Part shown: in pieces, positions 25,049-37,640 of the stretch | Layout of the letters: each line of letters begins with the position of its first letter | How positions within the stretch are numbered: position 1 is the stretch's first letter | Assembly (NCBI GenBank): GCA_949318235.1 | Contig: OX439137.1 | Location: 2,180,909 to 2,244,908 of the forward strand | Source: Ecdyonurus torrentis | Taxonomy: Eukaryota; Arthropoda; Insecta; Ephemeroptera; Heptageniidae | Reading direction: 5' to 3' | DNA: 64,000 nucleotides | Program-made: the position numbers and the translations under genes | The notes under the pieces: model-generated | The model's input: the letters and a program-made list of their open reading frames with translations, nothing else | Told to the model about the DNA's origin: nothing | The model's database searches: none

Positions 25049-25382
25049 TTAAAGGCATAGAAAACATGAAAACATTTGCATTTACATCACAAAACACTTT
25101 ATGGGACGTACATAAATAACTTTAGTTTGTCTCAAAACCCAACAGTAGCCCCGTAGCAGTGATCAGAAAATTTAGATTTATGCAACCCGCACAACATTTT
25201 CATACTAGTTTTTGCCTGTTAATGACGTCATAAACAGGAATATTCACGCAAATTGCATACTTTACATTTTTTTCAAGCTCTTTTGTGGGGCTACATTAAC
25301 ATTCTGGTAAAAAATATCATCAGTTTTGTAGATCCCATTTTGTGTTTAGAACATATTGTTTCAATGTTTTCTATGCCTTTAA
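25049..25382. mobile_element. Family A MITE, copy 4 (opposite orientation)
   Basis: Its ends are TTAAAGGCATAGAAAACATG and TCAATGTTTTCTATGCCTTTAA-like (last 22 bases). The interior blocks are the reverse complement of copy 1 (GTAGCCCCGTAGCAGTGATC first, CATTCTGGTAAAA last) and the centre is TTAATGACGTCATAAACAG. Confidence 0.9.
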
Positions 25383-25409
25383 TAATCTAGTGTAGTGTGT
25401 ATTTAAGTA

Positions 25410-25521
25410 GTGTTGTTCGTAAACCCTGTTTCCTTGCAACAAAAAATGCGCATTCTATTTGAATAAACAAAGTTGATCGTCATTTTAGTAGAGAGATGAG
25501 CAGGGTTTACGAACAGCATTA
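25410..25521. repeat. Family K foldback element
   Basis: GTTGTTCGTAAACCCTGTTT and GCAGGGTTTACGAACAGCAT form the ends, with AATGCGCATTCTATTTGAAT and AAGTTGATCGTCATTTTA inside. Confidence 0.85.
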
Positions 25522-25581
25522 GTGCTTCAAAATTCAGATAATTTTCCAATCCTGATAAAAACGTAAAACGTATCCGATTTT

Positions 25582-25613
<32 letters not shown>

Positions 25614-25738
25614 GATCTGTTATCCGAGATTGCAAACGGAACACCAAAGTTCGGATCATAAAAAGAAACAAATAAATTCACTTTCCGTGAGGTACAAAAA
25701 TACGTATTTATCCACTGATCCGGATCTAACTATTCAAA

Positions 25739-25789
<51 letters not shown>

Positions 25790-25849
25790 TGAAAATACTT
25801 TGTAATAATATTAAAAATAATAGATTATAACACATTTTTATTTACCCAG

Positions 25850-26165
25850 GCAGTACCTGTAATGTATCTCAAAAACTAAAGGTGTTTTGGGTATAAATTT
25901 GGTGTCATTGTGTAGCTAAGAGTCACACCTATAGCCGTGATAAAAAATGTCAAGATATTTGACCGTCCCGAAAATAAGAAAAAAATTATTGAAATTAACG
26001 GCGTAAAATTTCAAAAAATCATATAAAATTAATTTTCACGGTTCCCCCCAAAATTTTTATATATTTGAAATTGTCTCAAGCTGAAGTATCATTGTGCAAA
26101 ATTTCAGATTTTTTGACGATAAAAGTTTAAATCTAATGACCGACGTCGGTACCCTACTCCCTTAA
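25850..26165. mobile_element. Family D MITE, copy 2
   Basis: The right end is CCGACGTCGGTACCCTACTC then CCTTAA. The left end is shortened or diverged (GCAGTACCTGTAATGTATCT). The interior includes GGTGTCATTGTGTAGCTAAG and GAAATTGTCTCAAGCTGAAG. Confidence 0.8.
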
Positions 26166-26239
26166 ATAAAATATTTTAAAAATGTATAAATGTACAAACG
26201 GAATCATTTATTAAAATAACAACAATAACTAATATACGT

Positions 26240-26535
26240 TATAGACCCCTTGCACATCCTTGCGCTTTGTCGCCATGTTTGTGGTGCCTAATGCATTGTC
26301 CAGCATAGGGGAAACTTCGTTTTTCCTAATTTTTCACATAAAAAATCGTTTATTTCAACTCAACAAATTTTTCTCATATCCTTCGAGCTTATTAGGAGCT
26401 AGAAATAAGGCTTTGATTGAGGTTTGAAGCTTCTTTTGCTATTAAAAAAATAAAAATGATGTTTTTCCTATGCTGGCCTATGTATTCCTGACCAACAAAA
26501 TGGCGACTCTTAAATATGAGTGCAAGCGGTCTATA
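26240..26535. mobile_element. Foldback element E
   Basis: The ends TATAGACCCCTTGCACATCC and ATGAGTGCAAGCGGTCTATA are inverted copies. The interior has CCAGCATAGGGGAAACTTCG near the left and TTCCTATGCTGGCCTATG near the right, also inverted. It resembles family B in its TATAG ends. Confidence 0.75.
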
Positions 26536-26917
26536 GATATATATTTTACAAATTTATTAAATTTAATTATTAGAATTAAAAGGAAGAAAATTATAACTCA
26601 CGTAATATAATAAGATAATATCGATAATACTTTCATCAATGTAACACATGATAAATATAAGAAGGAGAAATAAAAATATATAACTATATTATAATAACAA
26701 GATATATTATTATGTTGTATATTAAACATATAAACCGGTATTTAATCTACATAAATTTAAAAAAAGAAAAGGTGACTAACACACACATACATTATCAATC
26801 AGGTTTTATACATAGTTACTATACAAGTAAAAATATATGCAAATTTTATAAGACTGGTGTACAATATACTGTTGTAATTTAGCTTGAAAATTTTTTTTGT
26901 TGGTTTTTAAATTGATT

Positions 26918-27415
26918 TTCAAAGCCATAGACTCTACATGAAACATGTGTTTTTTTATGATTGAACACAAAATGGGATCTCCAAAATTGATGACAATTTT
27001 TGAATGTAATTGTTGCTCCACAGGAGAGCATGAAAAAAACGCGAGTAAAACAAGCGAGCTGTGACGTCAGTGACCACCAGTGGCATTTTGTGAATGGAAA
27101 ATAAATTAGAAATCAATGACTCCGATCAAATCAACGTTGATTTTCAGGTTTGTTAGGATATTATACAACTTTTTTGTTTAAGGTGTTCTACGCCTTTAAG
27201 TTTGCAATTTGAGTAAATATTCCTATTTATATTATGACGTCAGAAACAGGTAAAAATAAGTAGGAATATGTTGTGCAGGTTGCATAAGAAGTTGAAAATT
27301 TCTAATCACCAGGCAGTTGGGTTTTGAGATAAACTAAAGTTATTTATGTAAGTCCCATCAAGTGTTTTGTGATATAAATGCTAAAATGTTTTCTACTAGT
27401 CTACTAGTTTATTCC
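26918..27415. mobile_element. Chimeric family A element with half a family C palindrome inside
   Basis: Family A blocks run from AAAGCCATAGACTCTACATG to GGAGAGCATGAAAAAA and resume at GCAATTTGAGTAAATATTCC through TATGACGTCAGAAACAGG to GTTTTGTGATATAAATGC. Between about 27039 and 27200 is exactly one arm of family C (AAAACAAGCGAGCTGTGACG to AAGGTGTTCTACGCCTTTAA). Confidence 0.8.
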
Positions 27416-27539
27416 TAAAAGGATAAGACAATTAAAAATATAAAAATTTGTGTGGGTCACAGATTCCAAACAAAAATTTAGGTACAAGTTACAAAAATTC
27501 AAATTGCTACCAAACTGCTATAGTTTCTAGTTAATACGT

Positions 27540-27770
27540 ACACGGAAAAAATAACTAAAGAGATACGATTTAGACTTTTTTATACTAAATTTGTTACATA
27601 TTCACACACACAATGTTTTTTTAAGATATAAAGAGCTATAAAAAAAACTACTATTTACCGCTGAAGAAATAACGTTTATACTAAGAGTTCCTGTTTGTTT
27701 AAATTTTTGTCAACCAAGTTATTGGTTTGTACTGAAAAGTTACAAAGTAACTGAATAATTTATAAAATTT
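27540..27770. mobile_element. Family I element, partial copy
   Basis: It opens ACACGGAAAAAATAACTAAA and contains GAAATAACGTTTATACTAA and AAGTTATTGGTTTGTACTGA as in 14928-15126. No matching right terminal repeat is clear. Confidence 0.55.
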
Positions 27771-27835
27771 ATGTTTTCCATGTATAGAAAAATTTTCAAT
27801 GATGTTCAATTTTCAATGATGAAGAACATAAAAAA

Positions 27836-28008
27836 TCTCAAGATATTGGACCTCTGAATTTTTTTTTTTTTTTGCACATTATTTCAGCACTCTCATACAA
27901 ATCAGAAACAGTTTTTGTGCATTTTGCAGTTCATTGTGCAAAATTTCAGATTTTTTTGACGAGAAAAGTTTGAGTCTAATGGCCGACGTCGGTACCCTAC
28001 TCCCTTAA
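27836..28008. mobile_element. Family D MITE, truncated copy 3
   Basis: Only the right half is preserved: TTGTGCAAAATTTCAGATTT, GAGAAAAGTTTGAGTCTAAT and CCGACGTCGGTACCCTACTC then CCTTAA. A long CT microsatellite starts 10 bases later. Confidence 0.75.
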
Positions 28009-28011
28009 TCT

Positions 28012-28134
<123 letters not shown>

Positions 28135-28590
28135 CTTTAGTATAATTAAAACAAGTATATTTACTAGTTATATAAAGAGAAAATATATAGTATAATATAG
28201 TCACTTCTAAATAAGTAAATAACAAATAATAATTGAAGCCATATAAGCCAAGCAAAATAAGGCTAAATATGGTTGTTTGAAACTTGTTATGTATATATAA
28301 TATTATAATTGAATACCATGTATAAGAGAACATTGGACTAATTTTTTATACCATTAAAAACACTTTATAGTAAAGTATATACGATGTATGAATTATTCAG
28401 TGATTTTACTGAGTGATGTAACAAACACTTTTACATTTTAATATACTTTAAGTTTGTAGTATAATAATGATTGATTTATTAGATTAAAAACTTTTTTCTA
28501 TAACGTTTGCATACTATTGTATTTATATTCTGAAACATCTTTATTTCTATGATGGACTATTTTATAAAAGTCTCGATGCAGTTTGCCATC

Positions 28591-28909
28591 TTAAGGCGGG
28601 AAATATAGGTACTGCGGGATTGGACTAAAAAATTGTAGAAAAGAAAATCTGAAATGTTGCAGGGTGATCTATTAGGATATGGTATCTTTAAAAATGTAAA
28701 AAAAAAAATTGAGGGGTCACGATACTAGATTTTTTGAAGTGATAGTCCCATAAGAGCCCTTATTAATTTCAATAATTATTTTCTCTCTCATCTGATAGTC
28801 AGGGGTTCTGAAAATTTTATCATATAGGTTATTACAATTAATTTTGAATTGGCATCATAAAGTTTTGAAACTTTCTTTGAGATACAAGCCATCTATATAC
28901 AACTCTTAA
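28591..28909. mobile_element. Family F TTAA-flanked element, copy 1
   Basis: It is bordered by TTAAGGCGGGAAATATAGG and ATACAACTCTTAA. Shared blocks with 53181-53574 and 62476-62726 include a TTGAGATACAAGCCATCTAT type end (seen inverted as ATAGATGGCTTGTATCTCAA) and a CATCTGATAGTCA block. Confidence 0.7.
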
Positions 28910-29432
28910 CAAGTAAGATCTTGCATCTTTTAACTCTTTTAAAATATGTTATTTATTGATTATATTAATTTGTGAATGTATTTGAGATGTGTTTTGACTT
29001 GTTCTATTCTGTCAAGATATGGAACGTATATAATAAAATCTTATAATTATCTTATATCTGCCCGATTATGATGTCGATTTTTAATGACTCTTTGATAACC
29101 TTATGGGGAAAATATACGATTTTTGTAAGTTTCATTCATTCATTTTGTGCAATTATAAAGTTATTAGTTATTAATTTATTTTAAGGGCCAATTAGAAATG
29201 ATTATAAATAAATTTTTATATATTAGTTCGACAACTTTTGTTTTAACTTTTAAATAAGATATATTTATACTCTACCTATTACTTTTTGTTTTATATTAAA
29301 TTTCCATCTTGTTTTTGAGAAAATTAAGAGTTACTTGCCCATACAATTTTGATTTTTTATTTTGCGGCAAAATAAAAATGGTTAAGAAATAATTGATACA
29401 AAAAAATCATTTAAACTTTTTGTTTTAAAAAG

Positions 29433-29475
<43 letters not shown>

Positions 29476-30190
29476 GGTACAGTAGTTTAAAACTTGATTA
29501 AGTTGCACACCAATTATGTAATGTGGCTTCCTGTAAGTCATAAGTAGTGACGGATGATTATTATCGCTTTTCGTCGTAACTTTCATAAATAATTAAAAAT
29601 ATCTCTATATACGATCATATACGTATATAGACATAATATACATTAGCCCGATTTTAGTACAACATTTATTTATATAATATTGACAAAATAATTATGCTGT
29701 ATATCCACATAAGGAAATAATAAATTACGTAATTTATGCTGCATTTATGTTATTATAGCATAACTTATGCTAAGTTAGAACATAAATAATTTTGCTGTAT
29801 CACATAATATTTATGCTACATAACATAAATTATGCTAAAAATGAGCTAGCATAATTATTACGTTTTTTTTTGTCAGTGTATGAATGTTCATTTGTTTTAT
29901 TTTACTATTTAAATTTACCGTGTATTTTTTTTTTTCATATAAGAATAGCATTGCAATTATAGAGCAAGTTTTTGGATGTAGATTATCACAATTACGTGTA
30001 CGTTTAAATAAATAATAAAAAAAAATAATAATAATAAAATGTTTGGCGTTATGCAGTATAAATTATGCATTTTTTTTTTTACCCATTTACCAAAAATACA
30101 GTATAATCAATGAATTAAATTTAGAGTATACTTAATTCAAAGATATAATACAGTAATAGTGAACACATTAACTCGTACATTATAGTAAAC

Positions 30191-30232
<42 letters not shown>

Positions 30233-30937
30233 AATTGAAGCTATATTAAACCTCTCCTATTATAATAGAGCACAAATGTTGTATTATCACTATACATAAT
30301 ATATCACAAATTATGATGTTATGCATAAATGCAGCTACATAATTATTACGGATTTATTTTTGTTCGCGTGTATATATAAATATAATACTACATGCACAGT
30401 ATAGCAATAAAAATTATAAAATAAAACCCCGCGATTTTTTTTTTAAACACAGCTTTGTATAACAATATAAGATATAACATTTATGCTAATCATTCTAAAA
30501 ATAAAAAATTTGCATAACATAACATAAGTAGCACACAAAATATAAATTTGCGTAGGTGTCATGTTTGACCATTACCTGTCATTTTCAAATCAAACATATC
30601 AATATTAGAGAAAGTACCAATTGTTGTAATTTTAAATATTTCACAATCTCTCTCTCTCTCCTCCCCCTTTGACCTTATGAACTTTTTCAATCCTTATTTG
30701 TACTTTAATAACTTAAGTTTGTAACAATGAAGAATAAAAAAAAATCATACCTTATCTTATAAGGAGCGCTATAAGCAATTATTATTAACATACACTATGA
30801 ATACAAAGTACTAGTGAGAAAAACACGTAGAATCAAGAATTATTTCATGTACCGTCTCGGACCAATCAGGTGACCGGATGATATCGCACGATGTGAACGG
30901 TTGTCAAATATAACATCAAGTAAAGATGAAATGTTAC
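28910..30937. other. Intronic stretch without recognised gene
   Basis: AT-rich, with a 36-base poly-T (29439-29474), family H copies (about 29690-29880 and a fragment near 30285-30362), a poly-A (30193-30230) and a short CT tract near 30648. Nothing coding is supported. Confidence 0.5.
29690..29880. repeat. Family H palindromic MITE, copy 3
   Basis: It runs from GACAAAATAATTATGCTGTA to AGCTAGCATAATTATTACG and TTTTTTTTGTC, with inverted CATAA/TTATG strings throughout. Confidence 0.6.
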
Positions 30938-31270
30938 TTAAAGCCATAGACCAGCATGTGCTTGTTAATGAATAAACACGAAATGGGATCTTCAAAACTG
31001 ATGACAATTTTACCAGAATGTTAATGTAGCCCCACGAGAGAGCGTGAAAAAACAGTAAAGTATGCAATGTGTGTGAAAATTCATGTTTATGACGTCAGAA
31101 ACATGCAAAAATTAGTATAAAAATGTTGTGCGGGTTGCATAAATCGAATTTTCTAATCTCTGCTACGGGGCTCCTCTTGGGTTTTGAGACAAACTAAATT
31201 TATTTTTGTAAATCCCATCAAGAGTTTTGTGATATAAATGCTTATGTTTTTCTCCGGTCTATTCCTTTAA
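30938..31270. mobile_element. Family A MITE, copy 6
   Basis: It opens TTAAAGCCATAGACCAGCAT and closes CCGGTCTATTCCTTTAA. The central TTATGACGTCAGAAACATG is intact. Its last TTAA is also the first TTAA of the family D element that follows. Confidence 0.9.
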
Positions 31271-31596
31271 GGGAGTAGGGTATCGACCTTATATCTAAAA
31301 AACAAGAAATGTTTTGGGTCTAAATTTGGTGTCATTGTGTAGCTAAGAGTCACACCTAGCCGTGATAAAAATTTGAAGCTGTTTGACCGTCCCGAAAAAA
31401 AGAAAAAAAATATTGAAATAGGCTTTATGAGCTTAATATTTCAAAAAACCAAATAAAATTAATTTGCACGGTGACCCCCCAAAATTTTTATATATTTGAA
31501 ATTGTCTCAAACTGAAGTATCATTGTACAAAATTTCAGATTTTTTGACGAGAAAAGTTTGAGTCTAATGACCGACGTCGGTACCCTACTCCCTTGT
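31267..31596. mobile_element. Family D MITE, copy 4
   Basis: The left end is TTAAGGGAGTAGGGTATCGA and the right end GTCGGTACCCTACTCCCTTG, where the outer TTAA has mutated. It abuts family A copy 6 through a shared TTAA. Confidence 0.88.
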
Positions 31597-32277
31597 AAAA
31601 ATTATAAATTTTGCGCCAACTTTTGAGTCAAATTAGGAACTTTTAAACGATACCCTCTTTAGACGGTACCCTCTTCGTTATATTTATTTTCAGAGTGTAT
31701 ATAAGCTATTATAATGTACATGTTTTAATGGGACAATTATTTGCAAATATTATTATACGTAATATTTTGAAAATGTTATTTTAGGTTATTTTTATGTTCA
31801 TGCAAACTATAACAATCTTAACTTCTGTATAAGCGACTATATAAAAACATCAAACAGATTTTCAATTGGTTTTATACAGCCTCTTAAAACAATATCTCAA
31901 AATCGTTCTCTTACTTAAGTGCATCTTATGTTTTCTTTTGAATGTTTTAAGAAGTTATATTTTTTTCTTTCTTTTCTTTTACGTTACGTTCCGTTCCGTT
32001 CCGTTCCGTTCCTTTTTTTTTTTTTTTTTTTTATTCTTTCTTTTTAATGTTTTAATTTTAACTTTAAAAACACATTTATTTTTACTAAAGTAAACAATAA
32101 CAAGTATGTTACATAATACCTTAAATATTATGTTGTACCAGCATAATATTTGTGTTGTTCTAATTTAGCAGCATTTATAATATACTATAATGACATACAT
32201 GCAAAAAAGAAAGATTTTTTTTTTCTTTATACGTTTTTTATTTTATTTTTTCTGTGTGTGACAAAAAAATTGCGTGC

Positions 32278-32324
<47 letters not shown>

Positions 32325-32537
32325 TTCAAAAGACTATATTCTAATTCATAAATTCACTTACATTGAACGGCCTACGTTAGGCGCTTCAACGCATTTTAAC
32401 AGGAGAGCTATATGGGTAAATTTGAAGGAAAAAAAAAAAGAAAAAAAAAATAACGTGTAGATCGGTCATTTTGAACAAAATTTGTAAAACATAGTTCGTT
32501 CACTTTGACAAATAAGCATCAAAATATCAATTTAAAT

Positions 32538-32583
<46 letters not shown>

Positions 32584-33459
32584 CTCTAATACCTAATTAA
32601 CTAGCCATATTCGTCACTCAACATCATAAGGAAATTTATATATATATATATTATATATATTATACATATATATATATATTTAAACTGATATATCAAAGTA
32701 TAAGAATAATAATTTACATAATATCTACTTAATATTAACATTTACAATAGACAATTATAGTTAAGTATTATACTTAAACCACCGCCCTATCATCCTTCAA
32801 GTTATAATCAGGCCATATAATTTAATATCACTTAAAGCTATTAACAAACCAAATATAGAAAGATTTATATTATATATAAAAAAAAAAACTGATATATTTT
32901 TTTTTATTATGATTTCTAATTTTAACGTTAGAGTGTGGGTTGATAAATAGGAGAAAATAGAATTAAATATTTTTTTAATCTACTCAAGTTTTTTTTTTCT
33001 CTGAAGGCTGTCAAAAATATAAAAAATATATTTCGTAAAGTAAAATTTATTATTTCTACCACACAGAAGAGCTAAATTAAATTATTTTGCACGATATATA
33101 TATTTGTTTATTGATTTTTTTTTTAAACATTATTTATACATTTTTAATATAAAAAAATAAGAAATAAAATAAAATTAAAATAAAAAAAATCTGAAAGAGC
33201 TCGAGTCTTAAAAAGGCGATGTTTTCAGATTATTTGGAGTAAGTACTATAGACGTAATTTTAATTGTTTCGTTTTTTAAGGTGCTCTACGAGAGAGATGA
33301 TATTTTTGATCGCTGATTTTGCAACAAAAATGGGAAAAATTTCTTATGAAAGTCATCAAATGCATTAAATTTAAAATTAAGACTTTTTAATGCACTTTTT
33401 TTTTTGTTTCGTGTTGCAAATTCATCAGGTGTAAAAAAACAAACATTAAAAACGTTTTA

Positions 33460-33506
<47 letters not shown>

Positions 33507-34146
33507 ATTCAAACAGATCCAGTAAGAAAAAGAAACAGTGGGGTGTTTACGCAAAAATTAAATCGAGCTTAAAACATTTAAAACGTCAAAAAACTGTAAT
33601 AAAGTATAATTTATAATTATCATATGAAAAGGCAAAAGAAACATAACTCTGTTTCTCTGTAATATAAACTTTAATTTTATGATACCAAAATTTTTAAAAT
33701 ATCATAACTCATAACTCACAAGATAATTATTGCAATATAAAAGTTCATAATAGTCAAAATATTGGATTTAGTAAAATTTGAAACATCGTACAGCGAAATA
33801 GAGAATGCTATAATATAGGGTAGTTTAATACTACCTACACGTGGCCTAATTTTATTTTAAGAGAGAAAAAAATTTATGTGTATCAAGGACATCGTTTGTA
33901 ATGAAAAACATATTTAAGTCACAGTATTTTGGACAGAGAAATTGGCTGTCTTTTTTTGGAACAGTCAAATTTTTTCTACAGTCATTAAAAAGTGTGAAAA
34001 TTAAAATGTTGCGGAAACATTTATCAATGGAAATTATGAATGTACGTATATAATTTTGCTAGTAGGGGGGGGGGGGGGAAGAGAGAGGATAAGTGGAGAA
34101 TAAAACTTAGAAATACATTTAATTAAGGGCAGAGAGATATATAGAG

Positions 34147-34219
<73 letters not shown>

Positions 34220-34985
34220 AGAGACCTACCCAAAGTGCGATCAGTTTAACCCAATTGTTTATAAAATTATATTAAAGTAAATAAATATTGTATATAATTA
34301 TTATTATTCGAAGATTCTGCAATTTGAAATAAAGCTCTTGTACGTACGTAATGTAAAATCTCTATGGAATAGACGATTGCATTTTTTCTTTTTTTTTTCC
34401 CCCATTCTTAAAAAATTAAAGGAGTTGAGCTGATGACAATTTAATCGCAAAGCTTGCAACGGCGATTTTTTTTTTTTTTTTTTTGTACAATGTAAGTCGT
34501 TAATTAATAGTTACCTGTTCAATTTATGCAGGGCATATTCAGGATTTTGCATCGGTAGGGGTCCAGCCTATAGTGAGCATAGGCAAAGGGGGTAAACCAC
34601 CCCCTTTGCCTATGCTTTTTCAGACCTGCCGGGGGCGGGGGGGGGGGGGGGGAACCCCCAACCCCCCCCCCTGAATTTATGTTTGTACTTGTGTGTTAGT
34701 GCTTTGTATAATACTATCATCTTTTTTCTTTCTTTTTTTTTTTAATAAACTTCAATTAAAAACTATTGAAAATGTACCTTACGTTACAGTTGCTACACAA
34801 AATTAAACAAATAAAAAAACAAGCAGTCTGTATTATGTCTATGGTGATTTCCGAACCTAAATTAAGCTTCTTGCAAACCATAATTTATTATACGGTCAAA
34901 ATCAAGAAAAAGAAACCACATTTCTTTAACGAGATTATTTTAATGCAAATTTTTTATTTTTATAAAATTGTAATGTATTCATTTT

Positions 34986-35052
<67 letters not shown>

Positions 35053-35211
35053 CTCTAGGATAAACCCCAATAAGATAAATACAGAAATAGGTATTTTAAA
35101 AAGGCCTTCTATTAAGGTAAACCAAAATTAAAATGCATTATAAATTAACGTAATTCTTATTAACATCTTTCTTTTTTTTTTCTACCCTGCAATCATGAAA
35201 TTAATATTATA
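31597..35211. other. Intronic stretch without recognised gene
   Basis: It contains GTTCC repeats (31985-32010), a family H fragment (32110-32200), 40-base homopolymers (32280-32320 and 32541-32580), TA tracts (32636-32680), GA/CT microsatellites (33461-33502, 34166-34225 and 34989-35055), a poly-G (34066-34078) and element R1 (34529-34672). No gene is visible. Confidence 0.5.
34529..34672. repeat. Element R, copy 1 (CAGGG ends)
   Basis: CAGGGCATATTCAGGATTTT begins the element and CCCCCCTGAATTTATG follows its right end. It shares TATAGTGAGCATAGGCAA with 54988-55100 and adds an internal hairpin (GCATAGGCAAAGGGGGT facing ACCCCCTTTGCCTATGC-like text) plus poly-G and poly-C runs. Confidence 0.65.
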
Positions 35212-35553
35212 TTAAAGGAATAGACCAGAGAAAAACATAAGCATTTATATCACAAAACACTTGATGGGATTTATATAAATAACATTAGTTTGTCTCAAAA
35301 CCAACAGTAGCCCCGTAGCAGTGATCAGAATATTCGATTTATGCAACCCGCACAACATTTTCATACTAATTTTTGCATGTTTCTGACGTCATAAACATGA
35401 ATTTTCACGCAAATTGCATACTTTACAGTTTTTTCATGCTCTCTCGTGGGGCTACATTAACATTCTGGTAAAAATTGTCATCAGTTTTGAAGATCCCATT
35501 TCGTGTTTATTCATTAAAAACCACATGTTGTTTTATGTGGTCTATGGCTTTAA
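35212..35553. mobile_element. Family A MITE, copy 7 (opposite orientation)
   Basis: It starts TTAAAGGAATAGACCAGAGA and ends ATGTGGTCTATGGCTTTAA, with TTTCTGACGTCATAAACATG at the centre. This is one of the best preserved copies. The frame MHTLQFFHALSWGYINILVK found here recurs in most copies and is element sequence. Confidence 0.92.
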
Positions 35554-36020
35554 AATTTCCGTATATGAGCCAAATAGTATAGAATATATTATAGAGAAAT
35601 GAGTGAAAGTTTGAGGACACTAGAACATAATCTAAACTTTATCCATATGTCGTTACTTTGAGGTCAGGGAGGAATAATGTTTTAGGCTGCAAGCCAAAGT
35701 ATATTATTAATATATTTATATACTAGATTCTCATGCTAAATAAAAATAAACAAAATAAAATTCTCTTATTTTCTTTTTTTTTATTTTTGTTACTGATAGA
35801 AAATTTAATTTCAAATACACGTGTATAGTCAACATTAGATATTTATTTACTTCTCACAAAGTGGCGTAATTTTTTATTATAACTTCACGGAGGGTTTAAA
35901 ATATCAGAGTCAACTTTTTGTTTTTCTTCTTTTGAAGCAAAATCGTGAGTTAAAATTTTTAATTTCAAGAAAAAAATGAACGTATAAATAAATAATAGAA
36001 AATTACTACTCACCAAGTGT

Positions 36021-36063
<43 letters not shown>

Positions 36064-36140
36064 TTATTATTATTATTATTTTTTTATCATTTTCTTTACG
36101 AAGAGGTTGAAATATTTGTGACAATTTTTTCACCTTTTTT

Positions 36141-36340
36141 NNNNNNNNNNNNNNNNNNNNNNNNNNNNNNNNNNNNNNNNNNNNNNNNNNNNNNNNNNNN
36201 NNNNNNNNNNNNNNNNNNNNNNNNNNNNNNNNNNNNNNNNNNNNNNNNNNNNNNNNNNNNNNNNNNNNNNNNNNNNNNNNNNNNNNNNNNNNNNNNNNNN
36301 NNNNNNNNNNNNNNNNNNNNNNNNNNNNNNNNNNNNNNNN
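36141..36340. other. Assembly gap (200 N)
   Basis: Exactly 200 undetermined bases. It lies next to a poly-T/ATT region (36026-36090), so a repeat probably broke the assembly, and the true gap length may differ. Confidence 0.99.
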
Positions 36341-36436
36341 TCAAAGCATAGTTGCCAGTTAAAATTTTTTAATTTGAAGGAAAAATAAATATACAAATAA
36401 ATAAATTAAAAAAAAAAAAAAGAAAGAAATAGAAGG

Positions 36437-36469
<33 letters not shown>

Positions 36470-36910
36470 CAATAGCGATAAAAAATTAGTTCACCGTAAT
36501 TTTATTAACTTCAGTTTTTTAAACAGACAAATTTTCATAATACGTAGACTCGATTATTACATAAAATTTCTTAGATTTTTGGCTCAAATAGGCACCCAAG
36601 TCTTGCAGCAAATCATGAGCAAAAAAACATCAATTCATTTTTGAGGCTGACAATTGAATTTGTCTTATATCATTTATAATTGTATATAAGCCCATATGGA
36701 TATGTTGGGATATGTTATGTAGCATAAATGTAGCATAATTTATTGAATCCTCCCCGTGTCATTTTTTTTTTTTTTTTTTTTTTTTTTACAATTTTTCATC
36801 TCATTTCAATTAACTTTGTATACATAATAAATTGATATATAAAAATTTCAGGGTCATCTACTTCTCAACGAAATGATAAATTATTAAACGTCAGGGGGCA
36901 CGCGCTATAT

Positions 36911-37067
<157 letters not shown>

Positions 37068-37449
37068 CGAGCAAAAGTAAGACACTCTCTTAGGTTCAAA
37101 GAATATAAATAACATTTTGCTGATAGCGAGAATTCTAATTTCAGAACACACACATCTTCCTTACTATATAGTTAGAAAACCAACCCTAAGTCGCATCTAT
37201 TCTAACGTGTTGGGGAAAACACACGTATTTTCCTGCTTTTTTTTTTCTAGTAGAGTATTAATAATCCTGCTATATAGAATTATTTTATGGGGCAATAAAA
37301 TATTTTAGTAGTAATTAATATAAATATAAATCAACCTGTTAATGAACCAGGAATTTTGAATTACATACATTTTTATGTTTCTTTAAAAGTTAATTTTAGT
37401 ATAAATATCAACGGTAAGAGCAGCTTGTAGGTTAGATAATGTTGTTTTA

Positions 37450-37640
37450 ATGGAGCTTATTGGTTCAGCGCGCGGGGAAAGCTAGGCGTTCCCTAATTTA
37501 ACATTACGCTTATTATAGGAAAAACATAATAAATAATAAAAAAACAAATTATTATTATTTATTTTTTAGCAATTTTTGAGCAAATACGACAACGATTCTC
37601 GATATATTTGAGAAATACTAGAATACGTGTTTTACGCTAT
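37450..37640. mobile_element. Family J element, copy 2 (3' end truncated)
   Basis: It opens ATGGAGCTTATTGGTTCAGC, includes CCTAATTTAACATTACGC and GAGAAATACTAGAATACGTG, and stops near TTTACGCTAT where the SINE begins. Confidence 0.7.

Noticed and set aside
35414..35602. Recurrent open frame beginning MHTLQFFHALSWGYINILVK, seen at several places (also near 16544, 22637, 30840, 42002 and 63482)
   Set aside because: It is the translation of the conserved half of family A elements. Copies have different frameshifts and stops and there is no selection-like pattern, so it is not a gene.
36096..36396. Open frames across the N run
   Set aside because: They consist of undetermined bases and carry no information.
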